A DNA stretch of 64,000 nt from Bacillus sp. WMMC1349. GTDB taxonomy: Bacteria > Bacillota > Bacilli > Bacillales > Bacillaceae. This document shows, piece after piece, positions 8,674 to 16,287 of the stretch. Under the pieces are notes generated by a model. The model searched no databases and was not told the DNA's origin. It saw nothing but the letters and a program-made list of their open reading frames with translations. Numbering within the stretch: the first letter of the stretch is position 1; the number at the start of each line of letters is the position of its first letter. The stretch is taken from the NCBI RefSeq assembly GCF_013155385.1, contig NZ_JABJUQ010000007.1, positions 2,884,501-2,948,500 of the forward strand. Reading direction: 5' to 3'. The translations under genes and the position numbers were made by a program.

Positions 8674-8993
8674 TTACTGTTTCACCTGCCATCTTCTATC
8701 TACCCAAACTTTTGTAATAAAACCTTCCTCATTGAATGTGAATTTGTACATTTCCATCCAAGTCTTGGAGGTATCAATACGAACATTTCTAAATAGACTA
8801 TCGAATTGTGATGCTTCCTCCACAGTAGGTCTATAGTGACCAGAGTCATTGGAAATCCTCCTTAGTTGTCCTTGACCATCTATTTTAATTGTCCCTGCTG
8901 CTTTTACATCTTGATTATTTGCTAAAAATTGATGTTTCTTACCTATGATTAATTTTCCATTAGAATCAATAACAAAATCAAATTCAGTCTGTC
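8674..8993 (-). pseudogene. Cassette F: toxin tip remnant truncated by IS66
   Basis: The open frame runs to a TTG at 9048, but its first ~19 codons are an out-of-frame reading of the IS66 transposase; toxin-like sequence starts near Q-T-E-F-D-F-V-I-D. It contains G-K-L-I-I-G, A-A-G-T-I-K-I and S-G-H-Y-R-P, a pattern I associate with C-terminal domains of other polymorphic toxins but cannot name with confidence. The linker and start are missing, so the toxin is dead. Confidence 0.6.
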
Positions 8994-9542
8994 CATTTTG
9001 CAGGAATAAATTTTGCTGCTTCACGTACGATTGTACTGCCAATTTCAATCATTTGCCCTTGGCAACAGTCTCAGATTGTATTTTCAGGAAGGTGGTGAAT
9101 AGCTTCTACTTCAATACCATCGTGCAATGAATCATTTCTTTTTTTGCGAACTTTTCGAACAACAGTATAAGAAATCTTCTGTTGGCGTTGGCTTTGTTCT
9201 CCTGTGTGCTCAGAATTACTAAAAGACGGATCATCCTCAAATAATGATCCTTGTCCATCGGGAACATTATATTTCGATTTTTCCGTTTTAGGTCCATATA
9301 AAAGCTTGGTTAATTGACGAAGTTGTTCGTTTAAAGCATGGTTCTGCTTCAATGATTGATCTAACTTCTTCGATAGTTCTTTATTTTGTTGGGTTCATAT
9401 AATCTAGTTGTTCTTTATTTTGCTGCTTCAAATGTTCTAATTGTGCTTCGAGAAGTTGTATTAATTTCTCGTTATGATTTTCATTTGTAGAGGAAATCTT
9501 CGCCACATTTTTCAACACGATTCGTTCAAATAAGTTAACCAT
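8993..9542 (-). pseudogene. IS66 tnpC transposase, 5' fragment
   Basis: Starts M-V-N-L-F-E-R-I and has the coiled-coil then L-L-Y-G-P-K-T-E-K-S region typical of TnpC N-termini. The frame shifts near 9375, continues to H-H-L-P-E-N-T-I, hits TGA where relatives have Cys, then D-C-C-Q-G-Q-M-I-E-I-G-S-T and R-E-A-A-K-F-I-P-A before the junction with cassette F. The DDE catalytic domain is absent. Confidence 0.75.
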
Positions 9543-9584
9543 AGTATACCATTTGAACGACAAAATGAAGATCATAATTTCAAT

Positions 9585-9938
9585 TTAAAATACACCTTTT
9601 GGTGATTGTTGAATGGCCTTTGGTTGCTGAATGGATAGGCCTTCTAGGAGCCTGCGAAGCTCCTGCTGTGATAGATTTCGTACCTCATTTTCATCTTTAG
9701 GTCATTGTAATTTACGGTTATCCAAACGTTTATAAAGCATGGCGAAGCCATCACCATCGAAATACAAACACTTATATCGATCTTTACTCCACCCTGAAAA
9801 TAGGAAAATGGAATCTCCGTATGGATCAAGTTCGAAGGAATCTTGAATCAAAGTTGCCAGCCCATCAATTCCTTTTCCCATATCTGTCTTACCACAAATA
9901 ATATAAATGTTTTTCACACTTGTATAATCGTGTTTCAT
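9585..9938 (-). pseudogene. tnpB: IS66 tnpB (IS66 Orf2-like) with internal stop
   Basis: 118 codons in one frame from ATG 9938 to TAA 9585-9587, with TGA replacing a conserved Trp codon at 9702-9704. N-terminal part has G-K-T-D-M-G-K-G-I-D-G-L and D-R-Y-K-C-L-Y-F-D-G-D-G-F, signature text of the IS66 Orf2 family; after the stop it continues V-R-N-L-S-Q-Q-E-L-R-R-L-L-E-G. The start overlaps the tnpA stop (ATGA). Confidence 0.8.
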
Positions 9939-10138
9939 TGACTTTTCAACTCCTTCATAATTGTTTGGATGATGTGCTCATCTATACCGTTGAAGAAGGA
10001 AATTTCAGCGTTTGACGTTTTAATCGTAAAAGTTGGATTTAAGGAAGGTATTGCTACCTTTGTAACGGAAGTATTTTCTTTTTCGGTGTGTAAAGTTACG
10101 GGGACGATCGTTAGTTTTTGTTGGGGCATAGAAAGCAC
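9935..10138 (-). CDS. tnpA: IS66 accessory protein TnpA remnant
   Basis: 67 aa ending I-S-F-F-N-G-I-D-E-H-I-I-Q-T-I-M-K-E-L, the usual C-terminus of Firmicute IS66 TnpA. The helix-turn-helix N-terminal part expected in full-length TnpA (about 100 aa) seems to be missing, so it is probably truncated or decayed. Confidence 0.6.
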   Translation of the reverse strand: MLSMPQQKLTIVPVTLHTEKENTSVTKVAIPSLNPTFTIKTSNAEISFFNGIDEHIIQTIMKELKSQ

Positions 10139-10270
10139 CTCCTTAAATTGATAAGTTTATCATACTAGGAGGTGCTACCTTTTTATATGCATTGTTTGAA
10201 TACGGATTTACGACAGATTCGATAAGGTCATATAAACTTGATTCAAAATAAATCTAAGGAGGAATCAACC

Positions 10271-10396
10271 ATTTCCAAACGAGTGAGAAGAAGTTTTACT
10301 AAAGAATTTAAGGAACAAATCGTTCAATTACACGCGTTTGGAAAGCAACGTGCAGAAATTATCAAAGAGTACGAGCTGACGTTGAAAGGTAGTTAA
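10271..10396 (+). pseudogene. IS3-family OrfA N-terminal remnant
   Basis: Plus-strand reading from ATT 10271 gives S-K-R-V-R-R-S-F-T-K-E-F-K-E-Q-I-V-Q-L, then I-I-K-E-Y-E-L-T, the N-terminal helix-turn-helix of an IS3-family OrfA, cut after ~38 codons. The ATG appears mutated to ATT after a GGAGGAATCAACC ribosome site. It is opposite in strand to the nearby IS66 remnant. Confidence 0.65.
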
Positions 10397-10446
10397 AGCT
10401 GAAGAAGCTAATCATTTAACACTATTTAATAGTATGTTAGATATCT

Positions 10447-11370
10447 TTATTCTACTTCTATAGTTCGTTCTATATATGGAATTCCAATATCATAAAACAG
10501 AGTTTTTTCATCCGCGTTTTCATTTACGATTATGGTATTCTCTTTTCTTTCCATTAAAACATACTCTTGACAATCCTTAATAAGATATCCTTTACTAATC
10601 TTTAATTGACAATTTCCCTTAAAGTCTTTCAAAATTTTTTTTATAAGATTCATCATTATTGTCAACCTAACATAATCATTATCAGGATATATAACACCAA
10701 TTCCTAGATGCATTACTTGACAAACATTACCTTCACTTCTTTTGCTCATTTGTATAAAAACTTTGAAATAATCCGAACTAATTTCAAAACTATAAGGAGT
10801 ATCTTCATCATCTACCAAAGTAACACTTTGTTCACCAATACATTTTTCTACTATATCTGTTACTTTAAATTTTAAATCTTCTATATGGCAATTAACATTT
10901 ATATCTAAATAGAATTTTTTGTAAATACCATTTAAGTGTACAATCCCCAAATCTCTAAAATCACCGTCAAAGAAATAGTTATTGATAATTAATGTACCCT
11001 TCCTTCTTTCTAGTACTATTGATTCATTTTCTTCTATAAGTATAGCCCCACCCTTTGTTGCACTTAGTAATTTACCTATAAATTCCATAAATTTCACTTT
11101 TCCGCCATTATTAATATAAATCCATAAACAAAAATTAACTTTCATATGATATTCTTTAGATATATCCTTAACAAAATGTAAATTAGTACTTACAGAAAAA
11201 GACTCGCAACTAAATTCTAATGTATCTCCTTCGCCTTCTTCGCTTTCTTCTCGCCTCCAAATATTAAGTTCATTTTCTCCATCAATAATTTCTTTCATTA
11301 AGCCTAATAAAAGTGCATCTATATCCTCTCTGTTTTTTAATTGTGTATAAAAGTAATAAGATAATTCCAT
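10447..11370 (-). CDS. Immunity protein for the main polymorphic toxin (putative)
   Basis: 307 aa if started at ATG 11370 (M-E-L-S-Y-Y-F), which has a GGAGAGGAG ribosome site within the end of the toxin gene and lies 5 bases after its stop. Long for an immunity protein; the sequence appears to hold two similar halves, each with an I-E/R-K-x-N-T-I-I(V)-N-x-Y/N segment (around residues 125-140 and 285-295). Family not recognised. Position directly after the CdiA-like tip is the main evidence. Confidence 0.65.
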   Translation of the reverse strand: MELSYYFYTQLKNREDIDALLLGLMKEIIDGENELNIWRREESEEGEGDTLEFSCESFSVSTNLHFVKDISKEYHMKVNFCLWIYINNGGKVKFMEFIGKLLSATKGGAILIEENESIVLERRKGTLIINNYFFDGDFRDLGIVHLNGIYKKFYLDINVNCHIEDLKFKVTDIVEKCIGEQSVTLVDDEDTPYSFEISSDYFKVFIQMSKRSEGNVCQVMHLGIGVIYPDNDYVRLTIMMNLIKKILKDFKGNCQLKISKGYLIKDCQEYVLMERKENTIIVNENADEKTLFYDIGIPYIERTIEVE

Positions 11371-11374
11371 TATA

Positions 11375-13339
11375 TTATTCTCCTCTCCCAAACCATCTTG
11401 TAATTTGACCATCTTTTATAACCAAAAGTTCTTTTAGCCGTCTTAAATCACCATTTGTTTTTCTTAATATCATATGCTTTAGTTCTCCAATATCACCTTT
11501 ATAATTATTTACATTCAATGTAATTCTTTCAGCCTGTTTTTTACTCTTTTTGCTTATTTCATTTATAACAGTCTTTGGATTATCAGATTCAGGTGCATAA
11601 CAGTCAAATGGTTCACCTTCTATTAAATAGTCAGGATTTGACGTATCCGATAGTCCGTATCCATTTCCTTTTCCACCTTCACCTTCTTTTAATGGCTTTA
11701 TATCATATCCTTCCTTTTTTAATAATTTTGCTGTATCAAGTTCTGCCTGATGACCTTTTGACGTCTCTTTTGATGTAAGCATCACAATCTCATCCTCTGT
11801 AAGCTCACCACCTTTAGATAATGATGGTTCTGTTAAATTAGGATTACTAACCCCCTCAGCACCTTCCCCAACCTTCTCAACAGGCTCATGAGGTTTCTCC
11901 TCAACCTTCCGAGCATCCTTCACATCCCCGCTATGTACACCTTCCCCAACACTCTTACCACCTTGCGTTTCATTAACTTTCCCAGCGTTTTTCGCCGCAT
12001 CGCTTCCTTGATCAACCTTTTGCACGGATTCAGGTGTCTCGGCTTTTGATGCTTTATTGATGCCTTTTGCATCATCAATAGCTGAACCTTTGCTTCCAAT
12101 CGCTGGACCGCGCTTTCCAGCTCCAGCTGCTGCACCAGCACCAGCGCCTGTTTTGGCTGCTGCTAGATCGTTTTGGGCTTGCTGAAGCGATTCTCCAATT
12201 TTGGCTTTTGATGTTTTGTAGGCTTCTTCGAATTTGTTCGAGAAGTTTGTGCCTTTTCCGATGACGGTGCCGTCTGCTTGGACTTCCGCTTGTTGCATGA
12301 CATTGTCAAGGGATTTACCGACTCGTTTTTCGACACCGTATTTGATGTCATTGATTTTATCAATGGCTTCCCATCGTTTTAATTTCAGATTGTACTTTGC
12401 AAGTTCACTGTTATCTTTAATTGATTCTACCACATTTCCCACTTTAGTTGATTTTCCGCCTATTTTCCCAGCATTACCTAGTAATTTAATTCCTTTGGCT
12501 AAACGGAGCAAAGGGATCATATCAATAACAGCGAATACACCACATTCAATTCGTTCTTGTGTACTTAGCACTCGATTGGTCAACCAGTCTTTTCCTCTAA
12601 CTGCATTGGAGGCCGTTAGTCCACCATATGCGATTGAGATATAAAAACCTGCTGGTGGGCAAAAGCATGAAAGAACAATAATCCCGCCGCTGATTAGAAT
12701 ATCCCTCCACACTTCCTTTGCCTTTTGCTTGTCACTGATGGATTGGTACTCAAAGCCGCGTGAAGATACGATAGCTTTTGAAAAGTCAGATTGGCTTAAC
12801 TCGGCATCAGGGTTTTGTTGCTTATATTGTTTATATTCTTCACTCAGCACAGCATCAAACGCTTTTGAATGAGTGAAAATATCGTTTACGTTGATTTCCT
12901 CTTTTTCCGTTTCTATTGTATCACTTTGCATACCATAACCGATAGTCGTCTTTTGTGTGACACCGATTCGGTTTTCCGTCTTGTAATTATGTAGGGACAG
13001 TCCCTCTAATTTCTCCACGAAAGCATCTAACTCAGTATAAAAAGGGGTATCAATATTGTCTGCCACTAAATCGCCGGCTTTCAAACAAAAATTGGCCAGT
13101 GTTTGATAATCATCAAACAATTGATTAATGGTTTCCTCTTTACTGAAGTGGAAAAAAGCGATGGATTTGTCACTATCTAAATCTTCAATTTTCGATGCAA
13201 TGTCTGCCACGGTCTGATCCAATACTAAAAGACTGGTTTTTGCTCCGCCTAAGCCATAATTATTCGCACCTGTTAACTGATCAAGCTTCTCTTTCACATA
13301 TTGCCATTCATTCGGATAATAAATTACATTTTTACCCAT
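11375..13339 (-). CDS. Polymorphic toxin, probable type VII secretion effector, CdiA-like tRNase/nuclease tip
   Basis: 654 aa, start ATG 13339 with AGGGAAACG upstream. Residues 1-190 are predicted helical, LXG-like in position; around 205-275 are hydrophobic segments and a pre-toxin-like region (D-M-I-P-L-L-R-L-A-K-G-I-K-L-L). Residues 310-475 are the linker found in every orphan cassette, ending G-K-S-V-G-E-G. The C-terminal ~115 residues contain N-P-D-Y-L-I-E-G, F-D-C-Y-A-P, and K-K-Q-A-E-R-I-T-L-N, closely resembling CdiA C-terminal tRNase domains. Expected to be exported and to cut RNA in competitors. Upstream genes encode WXG-like partners, downstream the immunity gene. The last ~190 codons are the portion replaced in cassette switching. 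Confidence 0.8.
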   Translation of the reverse strand: MGKNVIYYPNEWQYVKEKLDQLTGANNYGLGGAKTSLLVLDQTVADIASKIEDLDSDKSIAFFHFSKEETINQLFDDYQTLANFCLKAGDLVADNIDTPFYTELDAFVEKLEGLSLHNYKTENRIGVTQKTTIGYGMQSDTIETEKEEINVNDIFTHSKAFDAVLSEEYKQYKQQNPDAELSQSDFSKAIVSSRGFEYQSISDKQKAKEVWRDILISGGIIVLSCFCPPAGFYISIAYGGLTASNAVRGKDWLTNRVLSTQERIECGVFAVIDMIPLLRLAKGIKLLGNAGKIGGKSTKVGNVVESIKDNSELAKYNLKLKRWEAIDKINDIKYGVEKRVGKSLDNVMQQAEVQADGTVIGKGTNFSNKFEEAYKTSKAKIGESLQQAQNDLAAAKTGAGAGAAAGAGKRGPAIGSKGSAIDDAKGINKASKAETPESVQKVDQGSDAAKNAGKVNETQGGKSVGEGVHSGDVKDARKVEEKPHEPVEKVGEGAEGVSNPNLTEPSLSKGGELTEDEIVMLTSKETSKGHQAELDTAKLLKKEGYDIKPLKEGEGGKGNGYGLSDTSNPDYLIEGEPFDCYAPESDNPKTVINEISKKSKKQAERITLNVNNYKGDIGELKHMILRKTNGDLRRLKELLVIKDGQITRWFGRGE

Positions 13340-13347
13340 CGTTTCCC

Positions 13348-13665
13348 TCAATTCTGCTTTCCTGAACTGATTTGTTCTGCTAGTGTTTTATCTGATTTGA
13401 TCATTTCTGCCAATGCATAATTAACAATTTGCTGGGCTTGAAGATAGTTATCTTGAACCTCTAGTATTTTTTCGAGAATTTTTTTGTATGATTTCATGAT
13501 GTCTGCAGCTTGTCCATCTGGGTAATATTTAATTTGACTCATGGTTTTAATGTTCCGTTCTACTTCATGATGGTATGTACCATATATCTCCTGTAATATG
13601 CGGGAGATATCAAGCAATTCTTGAAACTCAACCTGGATTTCATTTGCTCCCTTTTTCCCACTCAT
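13348..13665 (-). CDS. Small helical WXG100-like partner protein
   Basis: 105 aa, start ATG 13665 with GGGAGG upstream. Predicted two long helices separated by Y-Y-P-D-G-Q-A-A-D, comparable to the turn in ESAT-6/WXG100-like partners of LXG toxins. Its stop overlaps the toxin's upstream codons, so the two are translationally linked. Probably binds the toxin N-terminus for recognition by the secretion ATPase; the exact family is uncertain. Confidence 0.6.
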   Translation of the reverse strand: MSGKKGANEIQVEFQELLDISRILQEIYGTYHHEVERNIKTMSQIKYYPDGQAADIMKSYKKILEKILEVQDNYLQAQQIVNYALAEMIKSDKTLAEQISSGKQN

Positions 13666-14369
13666 TTGAGTGCCTCCCTTTTGCCATACACAATCTTCAA
13701 TGCATCAAAAAGCCGCTTATTTAACATATGAATACTAATCCATTCATACCGTTCACGCAATGGATCAATGGCAATAAAATCTTCTCCTTTTGTGAAATAC
13801 AGAGCGGATTCGTACAAACCGGTATCTGTATGATCATGTTCGGGAGCCTGTTTAAAAGTCTCTACAGCAAGAACTTCTGCTTTTTCTAAATCCATCTCAA
13901 GCACTTCCGCTCGTTCTTCCAAATTCATATTTTTCAACAAAAATGTCTGATCTTTTTCCCTTGGCTCTCTCAATAAAAATGAAACCGTGGAAATGATCGT
14001 TAAATATACTTCTCGTTTTTCTAAAAAATCAACTGTATAGGCTGTATCTGCTTCAATTTCAGTAATCACAATGATGTGTTCTTCATCATTCGGAAGAAAA
14101 GCGCACATCACATTATTAAACCGGGCATACTCGCTGCTTTTCTGATAGCATTTTAGGGCTTCTGCTAACTGAAATGCGGCATCGGTCATCTTCCCTTCTG
14201 AAGTGAGCACACCTTTTTTGATTAAACTATCCTTCGCTTTTTCAGCACAGTCAGGATCAATTAAGGCAAGCTGTTCTCGTTCTGGAAGACCGAATAAATA
14301 AGTCACCCCGACTGCTCCTGCCAAAACATAGAGCTCTGAGGCTGTTAGAGTATCTATTGTCACCTGCAA
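13662..14369 (-). CDS. Unknown protein in toxin operon, possible secretion chaperone
   Basis: About 236 aa if started at TTG 14369, six bases after GGGAGGG; a frame from ATG 14384 has no ribosome site. N-terminal region looks like a winged-helix (L-T-A-S-E-L-Y-V-L-A, L-I-K-K-G-V-L-T-S-E-G-K-M), followed by a beta-rich part and a C-terminal F-T-K-G-E-D-F-I-A-I-D segment. This architecture recalls EspG-like chaperones of ESX substrates; that is inference. It overlaps the next gene by four bases. Confidence 0.55.
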   Translation of the reverse strand: MQVTIDTLTASELYVLAGAVGVTYLFGLPEREQLALIDPDCAEKAKDSLIKKGVLTSEGKMTDAAFQLAEALKCYQKSSEYARFNNVMCAFLPNDEEHIIVITEIEADTAYTVDFLEKREVYLTIISTVSFLLREPREKDQTFLLKNMNLEERAEVLEMDLEKAEVLAVETFKQAPEHDHTDTGLYESALYFTKGEDFIAIDPLRERYEWISIHMLNKRLFDALKIVYGKREALK

Positions 14370-14385
14370 GTCGATCCCTCCCAAT

Positions 14386-14790
14386 TCATAATCGGTTTAA
14401 TGCAGTAATTTCCGAATTTGATAAAATATCGATCATACTTTGATGTAAATGGTTTAATGCAGATGTATGATCTTTCATCGCCTGTTCTACATCTTCGTGA
14501 AGTTGAAGAATGAGTTCCAAATAACATAAAAATGCATCCCGTGTTTTCCCGCTCCATTTGCCACCGTCAATTTTTGTTTTTAAATCTTTTGCCTGTTTTA
14601 GAGAGTCTGTGACTCCTTTTTCAAGAATCTTAGCGAATCTAATAGCATCAGATAATTTTGTATCTATAATGATCACCTTGTTGCCGGCTATTACTGGATC
14701 ATTCGGATTTTGTTTTGAGTTTTTATATTCTTCCTCATACCTCATATACATATTGCCACTCTTAGGAGTGGAATCATCATTACCATACAT
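14386..14790 (-). CDS. WXG100/ESAT-6-like protein
   Basis: 134 aa with two helical segments flanking K-W-S-G-K (a W-x-G turn) at about residue 80, within the expected 100-residue WXG core; an ~35-residue N-terminal extension is unusual. An AAGGAGG ribosome site lies 12 bases upstream of the ATG. Likely exported with, or guiding, the toxin through a type VII system. Confidence 0.7.
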   Translation of the reverse strand: MYGNDDSTPKSGNMYMRYEEEYKNSKQNPNDPVIAGNKVIIIDTKLSDAIRFAKILEKGVTDSLKQAKDLKTKIDGGKWSGKTRDAFLCYLELILQLHEDVEQAMKDHTSALNHLHQSMIDILSNSEITALNRL

Positions 14791-14808
14791 GATGCAGCTC
14801 GCCTCCTT

Positions 14809-15180
14809 CTAGCCGTCTTTTTTTTCAGCTTTAGCTTGAGTTTTATAATGCTCCCATTTACTCATAGCTTGAGTTTTCGCTTTTTGAAGTTCATCAAGCT
14901 TACCATTATAGTAATTAATTAAAATTTGCAGCTCAACATCCTTTTTCCTACGTGTAGCTTCAAACATCCAAGAGGGAATATCCACTTCGGATAATACACC
15001 ATCACAACTCTCGTAATTTATTTTTTTCGTTTTCAAAACTTCCAACTTATTTTTGAAGCCTTCTTCTTGTTCTTTTAAATCATCATATAATTCCTCGTAC
15101 TCATCCCGCTTTCGTTCATTATCCGTATAACAAATACCAATATTATTTCCAATTGAATCCAGTGTCTCCCAAAATCCCAT
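14809..15180 (-). CDS. YwqH-like (DUF5082-type) coiled-coil protein, first gene of toxin operon
   Basis: 123 aa starting ATG 15180 (M-G-F-W-E-T-L) behind GAAAGGAGCC; the longer frame from 15219 lacks a ribosome site. Two coiled-coil helices rich in Glu/Lys (D-N-E-R-K-R-D-E-Y-E-E-L) fit the YwqH type of small proteins that open LXG operons in Bacillus. Probably a toxin partner. Upstream DNA (15181-15300) is A/T rich and should contain the operon promoter. Confidence 0.65.
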   Translation of the reverse strand: MGFWETLDSIGNNIGICYTDNERKRDEYEELYDDLKEQEEGFKNKLEVLKTKKINYESCDGVLSEVDIPSWMFEATRRKKDVELQILINYYNGKLDELQKAKTQAMSKWEHYKTQAKAEKKDG

Positions 15181-15439
15181 GGCAATGGCTCCTTTCAAAT
15201 CAATGAAAACGATTTCCATTTAGCAAATTTAGTTTAATATTTATGAACATATTTATGTTACAGAAAGGTCCTAAAGGAATAAATAGGCGAAATGGATTGT
15301 TTTATACATAAAAAAACAAAGGTCAACAGGTCTATTGATCTACCAAATGAGTATAAAGAATCACGATCTATTAATAAGCCATTTAGTCTCAACATTTTAG
15401 ACACAAAATGCTCACAGGGAATCATTTACTTGTGTTGAA

Positions 15440-15700
15440 CTTATTAGTTGAATACAATAAATAAAGGAGTGGAAAACATAAAACTCCAAAAAGAATTCGT
15501 TTCCAATCTGGTCTGTTTCTGCAAACACATGCAAAGCCATTCAAGCAAGTGAAAGGTGTCGAAACAGTCGGAGTGTAGAATCAATGTCACATACAGTGTT
15601 GTCGATCTAGGAACAATGGCAAGGGATCGGTATCAAATACGGGAAAAAGTAAACCATAATGAAGCCGGTCCTGTTAAATGACCCAATTAAAAACGTATGT
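15440..15700 (+). other. Gene-poor stretch with possible decayed plus-strand gene
   Basis: The whole of 15181-15838 lacks an intact gene. Within it AAAGGAGTGGAAAAC at about 15463 resembles a ribosome site followed by short open stretches (K-L-Q-K-E-F-V-S; P-F-K-Q-V-K-G-V-E-T-V-G-V) in changing frames with several stops. I cannot identify the ancestor. Confidence 0.3.
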
Positions 15701-15744
15701 AATTCAAGCAAGTGCCGTTGTTTATTATGATGAGTTTAAAAAAA

Positions 15745-15815
15745 TGCCGAGACTCCTGCGGGAACGATAATCCAGCAGAACGCCTGCAGAAAGCCAGGCG
15801 AATTCCCCAAATTAA
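15745..15815 (-). repeat. Dispersed hairpin repeat, copy 1
   Basis: Contains GAGACTCCTGCGGGAACG and GGCGAATTCCCCAA, the inverted form of the GGGGAATTxGC block shared with copies near 29.2, 40.7 and 47.2 kb. Intergenic, GC-richer than its surroundings and able to form hairpins. Confidence 0.55.
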
Positions 15816-15838
15816 TTTATTCTAAAGAGAGGAGATGT

Positions 15839-16051
15839 TTGGCTGTGAACGAACAGAAAGGTTGTATAAAATGTGGAAGTACAGAGGCTGGTCAGAAAGA
15901 AATCGCAACGACAGGTACTGGATTGTCAAAAATGTTTGATGTTCAACATAACCGGTTTTTAGTTGTTTATTGTAAAAACTGTGGCTATTCAGAACTGTAC
16001 AATAAACAATCTTCAAAGGCAGGCAATGTGATTGACTTGTTCTTTGGATGA
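15839..16051 (+). CDS. Zinc-ribbon protein (DUF2082-like)
   Basis: 70 aa with two Cys pairs, C-x-x-C near residues 9-12 and C-K-N-C near 45-48, spaced like the small nucleic-acid-binding zinc ribbon proteins of Bacilli. Start is TTG 15839 or GTG 15845, behind GAGAGGAG. Ends N-V-I-D-L-F-F-G. Function unknown; probably a cytoplasmic metal-stabilised protein. Confidence 0.75.
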   Translation: MAVNEQKGCIKCGSTEAGQKEIATTGTGLSKMFDVQHNRFLVVYCKNCGYSELYNKQSSKAGNVIDLFFG

Positions 16052-16080
16052 TATGATCGTCAGAAAAGGAGAATCTGTTT

Positions 16081-16254
16081 ATGATGGACAAATACGGTTT
16101 GCACATTGCGATCTTTATTTTAGCGCTCTGTGTTCATTCCAATATCATCGTTGAAAGCCCTCTACTTCAAGAAATCATTAAGATCGGTTCTTTAATGATA
16201 ATGGTTTTAGCAGTAGTTACAGCCATTTTTAAAAAAAGCAAACAATCAGTATAA
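16081..16254 (+). CDS. Small membrane protein, 57 aa
   Basis: ATG 16081 preceded by AAAAGGAG; too short for standard ORF lists. Sequence M-M-D-K-Y-G-L-H-I-A-I-F-I-L-A-L then a second hydrophobic stretch (L-M-I-M-V-L-A-V-V-T-A-I-F) and a Lys-rich tail, so two membrane segments. Ends in a bidirectional terminator. Function unknown. Confidence 0.55.
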   Translation: MMDKYGLHIAIFILALCVHSNIIVESPLLQEIIKIGSLMIMVLAVVTAIFKKSKQSV

Positions 16255-16287
16255 AAAGCGGGGACCGTTCACTTTAACCCCCGCTTT
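16255..16287. terminator. Bidirectional terminator
   Basis: AAAGCGGGG / CCCCGCTTT stem with ~15-base loop between the convergent small membrane gene and the phosphodiesterase gene. Confidence 0.7.

Larger units (their letters stand above)
8991..10190 (-). mobile_element. Decayed, truncated IS66-family element
   Basis: Contains tnpA, tnpB and the 5' part of tnpC in the standard order on the minus strand. tnpB has a nonsense codon, tnpC has a frameshift, a stop and a 3' truncation at about 8991 where toxin F sequence starts. The upstream limit is approximate. Confidence 0.8.

Noticed and set aside
1..10000. CRISPR-like array from repeated spacing of cassettes
   Set aside because: The repeats are hundreds of bases long, coding, and not separated by short spacers.
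12163..12363. 66-codon frame repeated in cassettes B and D (M-T-S-N-T-V-S-K-N-E-S)
   Set aside because: Alternate-frame shadow of the conserved linker; its conservation follows from DNA identity of the repeats.
15839..16106. Minus-strand 94-codon frame over the zinc-ribbon gene
   Set aside because: Shadow of the plus-strand gene, which has paired CxxC motifs and a ribosome site.
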